A stretch of 64,000 bases of DNA from Mitsuaria sp. 7 (GTDB lineage: Bacteria > Pseudomonadota > Gammaproteobacteria > Burkholderiales > Burkholderiaceae_C), in contig NZ_CP011514.1 in assembly GCF_001653795.1 (NCBI RefSeq), positions 372,001-436,000 of the forward strand. The letters are read 5' to 3'. The stretch's first letter is position 1. Each line of letters starts with the position of its first letter. Made by a program: the position numbers and the translations under genes. Positions 1 to 8,056 of the stretch are shown here, in pieces. Under the pieces are notes generated by a model. That model made no database searches. It had not been told where the DNA came from and saw only the letters and a program-made list of their open reading frames with translations.

Positions 1-1
1 G

Positions 2-841
2 ACGCTCGATGGACAGGGCCGCATCGGCGCGCTGCACATGCGCATCGCCGGCCAGTCGATCACGTCCTTCGTCAATCCGAAGGGGATCACCGCCAACGGC
101 GACGCGACCGTCTTTCAGGGCCTGCTGGCGGATTCGCCGGAGGGGCATTTCGGCTACGAGGTGCCGCACCTGCTGATCGACCACGCGATGCGCAACCCGC
201 ATGTGCGGCCGGGCTACTGGCGCGGCGTGAACACCAACCAGAACGCGATCTACAGCGAGTGCTTCATCGACGAGCTCGCGCACGCCGCCGGCAAGGATCC
301 TTTCGAGTTCCGCAAGCTCCACATGGCCAAACGGCCCAAGCACCTCGCGGTGCTGCAGGCCGTGGCTGATCGGGCCGGATGGACGACGCCCGCGCCCAAG
401 GGCGTGTTCCGCGGCATCGCCCAGTACATGGGCTTCGGCAGCTACACGGCGGCCGTCGCCGAGGTGTCCGTCAAGGACGGGCAACTGAAGGTGCTGCGCA
501 TCGTCGCGGCGACCGACCCCGGCCACGTCGTCAATCCGCAGCAGGTGGAAGCGCAGGTGGCGGGCTCGTTCGTGTACGGGCTGGGCGCCGCGCTCTTCGG
601 CGGCAACACGGTGAAGGACGGCGCCATCGCCGAGACCAACTTCGACACCTACGGCGTCATGCGCCTGTACGACATGCCGGCGGTGGAAGTGATCGTCATG
701 CCGTCGGGCGGCTTCTGGGGTGGTGTCGGCGAGCCCACGATCGCCGTGGCTGCGCCGGCCGTGCTCAACGCGGTGTTCGCGGCCACGGGCAAGCGGATCC
801 GGCAGTTGCCGTTGAAGGACACGGACCTGTCGAAGGCCTGA
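2..841 (+). CDS. Molybdopterin-binding oxidoreductase subunit, IorB-like (5' partial)
   Basis: This is the C-terminal part of a xanthine dehydrogenase-family molybdenum-binding subunit, closest in style to isoquinoline 1-oxidoreductase beta subunit (IorB). The frame is open from the window edge, so the true start lies upstream; 279 residues remain. Family features seen are the GYWRGVN segment, the AEVSV and VVNPQQVEAQVAGS stretches that form the cofactor pocket, and a C-terminal GGVGEPTIAVAAPAVLNAV segment. The GVGE glutamate corresponds to the catalytic base of the family. Such subunits hydroxylate aromatic or aldehyde substrates and usually pair with a small 2Fe-2S subunit, which must be outside the window. 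The substrate cannot be told from this fragment. It converges on the helicase gene that follows. Confidence 0.9.
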   Translation, partial: TLDGQGRIGALHMRIAGQSITSFVNPKGITANGDATVFQGLLADSPEGHFGYEVPHLLIDHAMRNPHVRPGYWRGVNTNQNAIYSECFIDELAHAAGKDPFEFRKLHMAKRPKHLAVLQAVADRAGWTTPAPKGVFRGIAQYMGFGSYTAAVAEVSVKDGQLKVLRIVAATDPGHVVNPQQVEAQVAGSFVYGLGAALFGGNTVKDGAIAETNFDTYGVMRLYDMPAVEVIVMPSGGFWGGVGEPTIAVAAPAVLNAVFAATGKRIRQLPLKDTDLSKA

Positions 842-893
842 GGTCGCCATCAGGCGGCGCCGCGTGGGCGTCGCCCAGACCCGCATCGCCAGG

Positions 894-3263
894 CTATTGA
901 GGACCCGTCAACTGATACTGTCCCGGCCCGGTCTTCATCAACAGCTTCTGTCCGCAGAGGCTTCCGATGGCCCGACCTGTGAGGCCTTCGATGGAATCGG
1001 TGAGTTCGCTGGCGACGAGCATGTCACGGAGCCATTGTTCCATCTGGGACTTGGTGGCGGCGGGGGCACCGCGAAGCATCCGGAACTCGATGATCGAGGT
1101 CGCCAGGAAGAGCTCGGGGAAGAAGACCGTCCCCCCGCCGACCCATTCCTCCATGCGCTGAAATTTGGAGTCGCCCACCAGGGCCGCGACGTTGATCACC
1201 GACTGCGCCTTGTCCGTGTGGATGGCGTCCAGATGCGACGCCAGTCCCGCAAGGCTGCGCGCCTCCTCGTCGTCCAGAGGTGCCGTCTCACAGGCTAGGC
1301 AGCCACGGCGCAGATGGTGCGGGGTTCTCCCGCCGCAAGACTCGCAATCCTGCAGGTCTCCTTCGGTGAGGCTGTTCCTTACGGGATCGATTCCGCAGAC
1401 CGGAATCCCGGTCCTCAATTCCAGCCAGTTCGCCCACAGCTGTGCGCCGCGGTTGTGCCACTTTGCCCCTTGATAGAGCCATCGCCGCCAGCGAGTCGCA
1501 TAGCTGAAGTGTCCGCCGAAGACCTCGTGGCTGGCGATCCGACCCGCGAATCTGCAGACGAGGTTGTCGATGAATCGTGGCTCTGGCTCGCCGGCATCCT
1601 TGTCGAGGAATCGACTGATATCGGTCTGCTCCAGCCCCTTGCGCAGGAAATCGGACTTCACGCCGCCCCGGCCGATCAGAAGGCCGACAGGCACGAGGAC
1701 GTAGGCCCGTGTGGTGGCGCGTCCCAGTGCGCAGGCCAGCGTCGTGTCGTCCATGTCGAATCCCGCCACGACGATGACGATCGGCTTCTCCATGCCGCGA
1801 TAAGCCGAGATGGTGGATCGCGCGATCACGCCAGGCGCGATCGGAAACTGACTGAGCACGACCATGTCATCCGTCTTCGCCCCCTCCGCCACAAGCTTCT
1901 GCCGGAGGACCTCCAGGCTCTTGGACACGTCCCAGGTGATCGTCCTCGACAGGTCGTCGTCGGCCACCGGGCGAGGAATATGCACCTCGTGCCGCGGTGG
2001 CCGCATCTCGATCATCGTCCTGGTGATGCCACCGGGGTTGCGATAGACAGAGGCGAGGTAGTAGAAACGCTCTCCGTAGGTGTCCTCCAGGAATCGATAG
2101 GTGCAGCCCTTCTCGATGCCAGGCAGCACCTGGAGTTCGTCTGCGAACAGGAAAATGCGCGCGTTGACGAAGTGGCCGCGCAACGCGAGATGATCCGCCT
2201 CGTTGAGTGCCTGGGCTTCGTCGACGATCAGCACCGCGTACTGGCGATCCACCTTCCCGTGAAGTGCCCGGTGGTGCTCGTCGTAGTCAGGCTCGCCGCT
2301 GCCGGTGGCCAGGTTCCGGGCGCCCAGGGATTCGCAGTAGGCATGGAATGTCTGAACCGTAACGGTCCGGCCGAGATGGCTCAGTTGGGAGGAGACCTTC
2401 TGCGTGATCTGGCGGTTCTTGAGCAGGACGAGCACCTTGCGATCCGGTAACGCAAACTCTTCGGCCAGCGCGCGGGCGATGAGAGTTTTTCCGCTGCCCG
2501 AGAACCCCGCGATGAGCCGCCGATTGCTGCCGAGGCAGTTCGTCACTTGAGCCGCCTGCCTGTCGTCGAGCCTGAGCCACAACTTTCCGTTCGCGATGAT
2601 CTTTCGTCCAAGAAGTCCTGCCTGGGCCTCTCGGGGCCAGACTGCTTCCAGGAAGCGGGTGATCTCTCGTTCGAAGTCACGTTGCGCGCCGTAGTTCAGT
2701 GCCGCCTTCCAGTGCGACATGAGCTCGACGATGCGAGAAGGGATGTCCTGGCGGTGCTTCTGCAGGATCAGGATGCCATCCTGGAGTGGGCGGCCGATAG
2801 GCATGAACGCGCTGGCGATCTGCGACGCATCGAGATCGCTGTCCGGTAAGTGCACCGCGTAGCCGACGGGACATTTCATCTCCCAGCTGTCCAGCATCTC
2901 GATCACGGTGAAGGTGTTGTCCTTGACCTGCCCCAGAGGGTCGATCGTGTAGCCCTCCCGCTCATGGATGAAGCGCACGCCCGAGGGGCGATATCGACCC
3001 GACTTCGTCTCGATGCAGAGCATGCCAAGCGACGCGTGCAGGATGACGAAGTCCACCTCTCCGGTGAGATGCTTCCTGTCGGAGGAGACCTCGATGTACT
3101 TCAAGAGTTCCTGCGAGAACAGCCGCTTGGTCTTCCCTCGCAGCCAAGGAAGCGAGTGGATGACGATGAAGCCATCGTCGAGCCCTGCGAGTTCCTGGAA
3201 GAGGGTGAATTCGCCCTCGCTGCGGAATTCGGTGTTTTCGAGTTGGGGAAAGAATCTGGCCAT
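894..3263 (-). CDS. NERD-domain UvrD-like helicase/nuclease
   Basis: A 789-residue protein with an N-terminal NERD (nuclease-related) domain at about residues 10-130; GEVDF near residue 69 and IETKSG near residue 84 fit the PD-(D/E)XK-like active site. A superfamily 1 helicase module follows, with Walker A GFSGSGKT at about 252-259 and Walker B VDEAQAL at about 347. Its C-terminal third holds several Cys residues (CESC, CLAC at about 665-690) that may bind zinc. NERD-helicase fusions are thought to act in DNA processing, and some homologues occur in defence islands; the role here is unknown. It stands alone, divergent from the TetR gene and convergent with the oxidoreductase gene. Codon use matches the surrounding core genes. 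Confidence 0.85.
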   Translation of the reverse strand: MARFFPQLENTEFRSEGEFTLFQELAGLDDGFIVIHSLPWLRGKTKRLFSQELLKYIEVSSDRKHLTGEVDFVILHASLGMLCIETKSGRYRPSGVRFIHEREGYTIDPLGQVKDNTFTVIEMLDSWEMKCPVGYAVHLPDSDLDASQIASAFMPIGRPLQDGILILQKHRQDIPSRIVELMSHWKAALNYGAQRDFEREITRFLEAVWPREAQAGLLGRKIIANGKLWLRLDDRQAAQVTNCLGSNRRLIAGFSGSGKTLIARALAEEFALPDRKVLVLLKNRQITQKVSSQLSHLGRTVTVQTFHAYCESLGARNLATGSGEPDYDEHHRALHGKVDRQYAVLIVDEAQALNEADHLALRGHFVNARIFLFADELQVLPGIEKGCTYRFLEDTYGERFYYLASVYRNPGGITRTMIEMRPPRHEVHIPRPVADDDLSRTITWDVSKSLEVLRQKLVAEGAKTDDMVVLSQFPIAPGVIARSTISAYRGMEKPIVIVVAGFDMDDTTLACALGRATTRAYVLVPVGLLIGRGGVKSDFLRKGLEQTDISRFLDKDAGEPEPRFIDNLVCRFAGRIASHEVFGGHFSYATRWRRWLYQGAKWHNRGAQLWANWLELRTGIPVCGIDPVRNSLTEGDLQDCESCGGRTPHHLRRGCLACETAPLDDEEARSLAGLASHLDAIHTDKAQSVINVAALVGDSKFQRMEEWVGGGTVFFPELFLATSIIEFRMLRGAPAATKSQMEQWLRDMLVASELTDSIEGLTGRAIGSLCGQKLLMKTGPGQYQLTGPQ

Positions 3264-3373
3264 GAACGGATGAAGCGACGCGTCTTTTCAAAGTATCCAA
3301 CAGGGCGCTCGTTGCTCCGCAGCCGAAGGTGCGGCGGTACGACATCGGATGGCAGGGATAGATCCCAAGACTT

Positions 3374-3385
3374 GACCGATCGGTC
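3374..3385. promoter_or_regulatory. TetR operator upstream of tetR gene
   Basis: The perfect 12-bp palindrome GACCGATCGGTC lies 23 bp before the TetR start codon. A TTGACC hexamer that could serve as a -35 overlaps its left half (3372-3377), with TAGGAT (3396-3401) 18 bp further on. Repressor binding here would block its own promoter. The identical palindrome precedes the SDR gene at 4133. Confidence 0.75.
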
Positions 3386-3408
3386 CAATACGCCGTAGGA
3401 TCCGTCCC

Positions 3409-3993
3409 ATGCCACGCGAACGCCGCTTTTCCGAGCCCGAAGTCCTGGAGCGTCTGACCGACGTCTTTGCCACGCACGGCTATGCGAGCACCAGTCTGGC
3501 GCTTCTCCAGGAAGCGACCGGCCTGGGCAAGCAGAGCCTGTACAACACCTTCGGCGACAAGCAGGCCATGTACCTGCAGGCCATCGACTGCGCGGTGCAG
3601 CGGGCCTCGCACACGATCGCGGCGGTGCAGGCGGCGAAGACGGGACGCCTGGCCATCGAGGTGTACTTCGAGGCGATGGTCGCGAGCTGCACCAGCGACA
3701 ACGCGGTCGACAAGCACTGCATCGTCACCAGCGGTCTGCTGGAAGGCCTCTCCGATGCGCCGCTCGCCTGGGCCTTGACCAGCCGCTGGCAATCCACGCA
3801 CGAGCTGCTGCGCTCCGAAATCGAACGCGGTCAGCGCGATGGGTCGATCGTCAGCACGACGCCGTCGACCGAACTCGCCGAGCTGATGATCGCGATGACC
3901 AGCGGGCTGCGCGTCGCCGCGCAGGCGGGCCGCAGTCGCGCGCAGATGGAGCGCTCCGTGGCGCTCGCGATGTCGGTGCTCGACAGGGTGTGA
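3409..3993 (+). CDS. TetR/AcrR family transcriptional repressor
   Basis: A 194-residue regulator. The N-terminal TetR helix-turn-helix lies at about residues 8-55, including the signature segment GLGKQSLYNTFGDKQAMY. A TetR ligand-binding domain follows, with AISLVTSGLL-like helices (here HCIVTSGLLEG). It is followed 166 bp later by an SDR oxidoreductase on the same strand, and both genes carry the same GACCGATCGGTC palindrome. The simple reading is a repressor that controls itself and the SDR in response to a small reactive compound. The start at 3409 has only a weak ribosome site but gives the standard TetR N terminus. Confidence 0.92.
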   Translation: MPRERRFSEPEVLERLTDVFATHGYASTSLALLQEATGLGKQSLYNTFGDKQAMYLQAIDCAVQRASHTIAAVQAAKTGRLAIEVYFEAMVASCTSDNAVDKHCIVTSGLLEGLSDAPLAWALTSRWQSTHELLRSEIERGQRDGSIVSTTPSTELAELMIAMTSGLRVAAQAGRSRAQMERSVALAMSVLDRV

Positions 3994-4132
3994 TCCGCCA
4001 TAGATCCCACCCACCGCGGCTACCCCGCCGATCGCGCCGATCGCGCCCACCACGGCGACCCTCACCGGACACCTTCTCTCCGCCCCTGATTTCCTTCCGG
4101 CCGCATGCGCGGCTTTTCTTTCCCCTTAATTT

Positions 4133-4144
4133 GACCGATCGGTC
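4133..4144. promoter_or_regulatory. TetR operator upstream of SDR gene
   Basis: A second copy of GACCGATCGGTC ends 15 bp before the SDR start codon. The flanks are also alike (TTGACCGATCGGTCNAT at both sites). A repressor bound here would cover the promoter or ribosome-loading region. It is strong evidence that the SDR belongs to the regulon of the adjacent TetR protein. Confidence 0.75.
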
Positions 4145-4159
4145 TATTTGGAGCACATC

Positions 4160-4909
4160 ATGAGCCAGTCCCTTGCAGGAAAAATCGCCCTCATCACCGG
4201 CGCATCGCGCGGCATCGGCGCCGCCATCGCGCAGCGCCTGTCCGCCGACGGCGCGGAAGTGGTGCTGCACTACGGCAGCGGCCGCGACGAGGTGGAAACC
4301 CTGGCCGCTTCGCTGCGTGCCGCCGGCGCCAAGGCGCATGTGGTGCAGGCGGACCTGTCCGCCGTCGACGGCGGTCAGCAACTGGTTGAGCGCGTGACCG
4401 CGCTCAAGCTGCCGCGCATCGACATCCTGGTCAACAACGCCGGCATCGCCGTGTTCGCCGGCCTGGCCGACACCAGCGCCGAGGATTTCGAGCGCCTGGT
4501 CAGCGTCAACATGCGCAGCCTGTTCAACGTGACCAAGGGCGTGGTGCCGGTGATGCCCGACGGCGGTCGCGTCATCAACATCGGCACGGCGGCGACGCGC
4601 ATCGCGTTCCCCGGCATCACGGCCTACTCCGCGAGCAAGGGCTTCGTGGACGCGTTGACGCTGCAACTGGCGGCGGAACTGGGACCGCGCAACATCACGG
4701 TCAACGTCGTCGCCCCCGGCGCCATCGACACCCGCATGAGCGCCTGGATCAACGAGCCGGGCGGCAAGGAAACGCTGGCGCAGGTGCAGGCGCTGCCCGG
4801 CGTCGGCAAGCCGGAGTTCATCGCCGGCGTGGTCGCCTTCGTGGCGGGGCCGGACGGCGCGTGGACCACGGGCCAGATCATCGACGCGAGCGGCGGCACG
4901 AAGCTCTGA
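4160..4909 (+). CDS. SDR family NAD(P)-dependent oxidoreductase
   Basis: A 249-residue classical short-chain dehydrogenase. The Rossmann glycine motif TGASRGIG lies near residue 12, NNAG near residue 90, and the catalytic pair is Tyr156-x3-Lys160 (YSASK). The C-terminal SGGTKL is typical of FabG-like enzymes. ATG at 4160 is preferred over the in-frame TTG at 4148 because GGAG at 4150-4153 sits at ribosome-site distance. A glycine motif followed by basic residues suggests NADP(H). The gene follows a TetR regulator and carries its operator. The substrate is unknown; enzymes of this arrangement often reduce aldehydes, ketones or quinones. Confidence 0.93.
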   Translation: MSQSLAGKIALITGASRGIGAAIAQRLSADGAEVVLHYGSGRDEVETLAASLRAAGAKAHVVQADLSAVDGGQQLVERVTALKLPRIDILVNNAGIAVFAGLADTSAEDFERLVSVNMRSLFNVTKGVVPVMPDGGRVINIGTAATRIAFPGITAYSASKGFVDALTLQLAAELGPRNITVNVVAPGAIDTRMSAWINEPGGKETLAQVQALPGVGKPEFIAGVVAFVAGPDGAWTTGQIIDASGGTKL

Positions 4910-4935
4910 ACCCCGCTTCATTGCGCCACGCGCAT

Positions 4936-4956
4936 GGCTGCCTTGCGATGGCAGCC
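4936..4956 (+). terminator. Possible hairpin after SDR gene
   Basis: An inverted repeat GGCTGCC/GGCAGCC with a 7-base loop lies 26 bp after the SDR stop codon. No T-run follows, so it is at best a weak or Rho-assisted terminator. Confidence 0.25.
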
Positions 4957-5054
4957 TTGCCCGCGGCCGACCGGGTCCTGACACTGGCGGCGCGCCGTTC
5001 CCCTCGAGTCCATGAAGCTCAGGGAGCAGCGCCTCCGCCACCACTGGAAGACTC

Positions 5055-5603
5055 ATGCCCGGATTGAACAAGCCCTGGGGCACGCTGTGCCTGATCGCCG
5101 CGTGCCTCGCCTCGGCCGGTGTGCCGCTCGCGGTACGCGCCGCGCCGGCCGACGGCGCCTTGGTGGCCTCGATACAGCCCTTCAAGGACGCCACCGTGAA
5201 CGCCCCTTCGCCCGAAGACCAGACCCTCATCCATCAACTGCTGCTGCAGTACACCGGCAGCGTCACCGACGGCGACGCCAAGCGCTTCGAGTCGCTGCTG
5301 CTGGACCTGAACATCCCGTTCTCCGGCGCATCGAAGGACTTCGGCGCGTCTGCCGGCCTGGCGAATGTCCAGAACTACCAGGACTTCAGGAAGGCCATCT
5401 TCGGTTCCGGAAAGCGCTACAAGCAGCGCCACTCGAACGTGAAGATCGAACAGGTCGGTCTGCTGGCGCAGGTCTCGCTCGACTACGAGACCGCCTTGCA
5501 GGAAGAGCCGTACAGCGGCAAGGGCTGGAAGGTGCTGCACCTGCTGAAGGTCGGCGGCCACTGGAAGATCGTCAGCGAGTTCTACGTCGGTTATCCCCGG
5601 TGA
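5055..5603 (+). CDS. Exported NTF2/SnoaL-like protein
   Basis: A 182-residue protein with a signal peptide (MPGLNKPWGTLCLIAACLAS, then an AVRAAPA cleavage region near residue 32). The rest resembles a putative lumazine-binding or SnoaL-like cone fold: an N-terminal helix (LIHQLLLQYTGSVTDGDA), then strands ending in GHWKIVSEFYVG. Members act as small enzymes or ligand-binding proteins, and no catalytic residue can be assigned here. Start at 5055 follows GGAAG at about 5046. It stands between the SDR and the aldolase-family gene with no overlap. Confidence 0.75.
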   Translation: MPGLNKPWGTLCLIAACLASAGVPLAVRAAPADGALVASIQPFKDATVNAPSPEDQTLIHQLLLQYTGSVTDGDAKRFESLLLDLNIPFSGASKDFGASAGLANVQNYQDFRKAIFGSGKRYKQRHSNVKIEQVGLLAQVSLDYETALQEEPYSGKGWKVLHLLKVGGHWKIVSEFYVGYPR

Positions 5604-5682
5604 GTCGCACCCACGCGCGTGCCGGCGCATGCGCCTCCGGGCGTGATTCAATCTCGATCCGACTGCCGCGAGCGAGACCGCG

Positions 5683-6780
5683 ATGACGCCCTCTGAAACT
5701 CAAGCCTTGAAGAAGCGCTGCACCCGGTGGGTGTCAGGTTTTGCCCCACGATCGTTCGCCGAAGACCTGGAGGCCGTCGCGGCCTGGGCGCGAGCCAACG
5801 ACGTGTCCGCCGATGTCTACGGCGAGGGCGGCGCCGTCGAGCTCCTGGAGCAGCGCGTTGCGGGCCTGCTGGGAAAGCCGGCCGCCGTCTTCATGCCCAG
5901 CGGCGTGATGGCGCAGCTGATCGCCTTGCGCCTGCATGCGGACGACAAGCGACTGTCGCGTTTCGGCATGCATGCGACCTGCCATCTGGCGACGGAAGAG
6001 GAGCAGGCCTTCTCGCACTTGATGGGGCTGCAGGCGACGGTCCTCGGGCAGTCGCACCGGACGCTCAACAGGAGTGATCTCGAACAGCCTGCCGAAGCCT
6101 TGTCCGCAGTGGTGCTCGAACTCCCGGCCCGCGTGATCGGCGGGCAGTCGCCGACCTGGGAAGAACTGGTCGCCATCAAGGCCTGGGCGGCCGAGACCGG
6201 CACGCGTCTGCATCTCGACGGTGCGCGCCTGTGGGAGGCCGCCGCCTGGTACGGCAAGAACTGCGCCGAGATCGTGGGTGGCGTCGACACCGTGTATGTC
6301 TCGACCTACAAGGGGCTCGGCGGTTTCTCCGGGGCGCTGCTCGCGGGCGACGAGACGGTGATGGCCCAGGCACGCGTGTGGCGGCGGCGCATGGGCGGAA
6401 CGATCTATCAGCTGGCGCCGCTCGCCGCGTCTGCGGCCTGCCGTCTTGACGATAGGCTGGCGCTGATGCCCCGCCTGTTCGAGCGCACGGTGCGGGTCGT
6501 CGAGGCATTGAGCAAGGTCGACGGCATCCGCATCAATCCCGCCGCGCCGCACGCGAACATGTTCCACGTCCACATGGATGGCGAGGTCCAGCGCCTGATC
6601 GAGGCCCGCAACGCGATTGCTGAGAGCGACGGCCTGTGGCTGTTCAACGCGGCACGCGAGACGGGCTCGCCGGGCCGGGCCGTCACGGAGATCTATGTGG
6701 GCGACAACCTGCTGGCTCTCAGCGATGACGTGGTCGCCAAAGCGTTCAGCCGATTGATTGCTCTCGCGAATCAGGCATGA
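5683..6780 (+). CDS. Threonine aldolase family PLP enzyme
   Basis: A 365-residue PLP-dependent lyase of the L-threonine aldolase / beta-eliminating lyase family. Seen are the VYGEGGAVELLEQRVA substrate segment, the LHLDGARLWEA motif that holds the PLP-binding Asp, and STYKGLGG with the Schiff-base lysine at residue 210. Family members cleave beta-hydroxy amino acids to glycine and an aldehyde. Length fits the family. The N terminus (KKRCTRWVSGF) is slightly unusual for the group. It is followed by a small membrane protein on the same strand. Confidence 0.88.
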   Translation: MTPSETQALKKRCTRWVSGFAPRSFAEDLEAVAAWARANDVSADVYGEGGAVELLEQRVAGLLGKPAAVFMPSGVMAQLIALRLHADDKRLSRFGMHATCHLATEEEQAFSHLMGLQATVLGQSHRTLNRSDLEQPAEALSAVVLELPARVIGGQSPTWEELVAIKAWAAETGTRLHLDGARLWEAAAWYGKNCAEIVGGVDTVYVSTYKGLGGFSGALLAGDETVMAQARVWRRRMGGTIYQLAPLAASAACRLDDRLALMPRLFERTVRVVEALSKVDGIRINPAAPHANMFHVHMDGEVQRLIEARNAIAESDGLWLFNAARETGSPGRAVTEIYVGDNLLALSDDVVAKAFSRLIALANQA

Positions 6781-6837
6781 GCGTGCTCGCCTGACGCGTC
6801 GGAAGGGCGCTTCGGACCGCGTAGCATCACGGTCTCC

Positions 6838-7077
6838 ATGAAACGCACCCTCATCGGCCTCGCGCTCTCGGCGCTGGTCACGCTCTTCTTCCTCTGGCTC
6901 ATCACGCGCGGCTTCGGCCATCTGATGGACGCGCTGCGCGGACTGACGAAACCCGGCAACGGCGGCAGCGTCATGCCGATGCTCGTCGTCGGGCTCGCGG
7001 TCTTCGTGCCGCTGCTGATCTACCGCGTCCGCAAGGCGCGGCAGAAGCAGCGCAAGGACAGCGACCGGGCTGCTTGA
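6838..7077 (+). CDS. Small two-helix membrane protein
   Basis: A 79-residue protein with two predicted membrane segments (about residues 6-25 and 44-63) separated by a short GRGFGHLMDALRG-type loop and ending in a basic, Lys/Arg/Gln-rich tail. The positive tail suggests that the C terminus faces the cytoplasm. It has no recognised family. The gene lies 57 bp after the aldolase-family gene and may be cotranscribed with it. Function unknown. Confidence 0.6.
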   Translation: MKRTLIGLALSALVTLFFLWLITRGFGHLMDALRGLTKPGNGGSVMPMLVVGLAVFVPLLIYRVRKARQKQRKDSDRAA

Positions 7078-7261
7078 TCCGATGCGATCTGGCGTCGCGC
7101 GGCCGCGCGCACTGCCGCGTCGCTTGCGCCGCGACGCTTTGTTCACAGCCAGCCGCTGCCGTCAACGTGCCGGGCTAAAGGCCTTGCGATCGCGGAAGGG
7201 CATCGACCGAAACCGATCGCATGCCGACTAGAGTGGCGCCTCGTCCGCTGTCTTCGCCGTG

Positions 7262-7990
7262 ATGTCGCTCCCTCTCTTCGCCGATTCCTCCGTTGATGCC
7301 TCCGCTGATGCCTCGGTCATCAGCCACCAGTCGCTCGATCGGGCGCTGGTCGAGCAGTTCCTCGCACAAGCCAGCGGCCCCCTCGTGTTCGAGCACTGTG
7401 CCTTCGACAGCGAGGACCTCGAGGGCATCGAATTGCGCGGGGCCACGTTCCGGAGTTGCACCTTCGTGGGTGCCCGTCTTGATCGGGCCGCGCTGACCGG
7501 CTCCAGCTGGCTGCGCTGCCGCGCCGGCGGGGCAGCGTTCGAGCTGTCGGACCTGACGGACGCGAAGTTCGAAGGATGCGATCTGAGCAACACCAACTGG
7601 CGGCGCGCGCGCCTGTCCGGCGCCGCCTTCGCGGAGGTCAAGCTGACCGGCGCGAAGTTCACCGAGGCGCAGACCCTGGGCATGAGCCTCCGCGAGAGCC
7701 TGGCGGTCAATGCCGATCTGCGCGGCCTGTCGTTCCGCAAGCAGACCGTCGTCGGGATGAACCTGTCGGGCGCGGACCTGGCGGGCTGCGATTTCACCGA
7801 CGCCGTCCTGGTCGATTGCGATCTCTCCGACGCCAGTCTCAAGAACGCGCGCTTCGCCCGCGCCGACCTCCGCCGGGCGAAGCTGGGGGCGATCCAGGCC
7901 GGCGACCTGCTGCAGCACTTCAAGGGCAGCATCATCTCGGCCGAGCAGGCGGCGGAGATCGTTGCCGGTCTGGGCGTCCAGGTCATCTGA
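7262..7990 (+). CDS. Pentapeptide repeat protein
   Basis: A 242-residue protein made mostly of pentapeptide repeats of A(D/N)LXX type, for example GATFRSCTFVGARLDRAALT and DLAGCDFTDAVLVDCDLSD, between about residues 40 and 215. Such repeats fold into a right-handed square beta-helix. Some members protect DNA gyrase by mimicking DNA, but many have no known role. No signal peptide is seen. The start may be the ATG at 7262 or the overlapping GTG at 7259. It faces the SGNH hydrolase gene tail to tail. Confidence 0.85.
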   Translation: MSLPLFADSSVDASADASVISHQSLDRALVEQFLAQASGPLVFEHCAFDSEDLEGIELRGATFRSCTFVGARLDRAALTGSSWLRCRAGGAAFELSDLTDAKFEGCDLSNTNWRRARLSGAAFAEVKLTGAKFTEAQTLGMSLRESLAVNADLRGLSFRKQTVVGMNLSGADLAGCDFTDAVLVDCDLSDASLKNARFARADLRRAKLGAIQAGDLLQHFKGSIISAEQAAEIVAGLGVQVI

Positions 7991-8056
7991 GCGAGTCCGG
8001 CCCGAGGCTGGAGGGGCGCGGTTCCCCGCGTCGCGTCCCGCGCACCGAAGGCCGTG

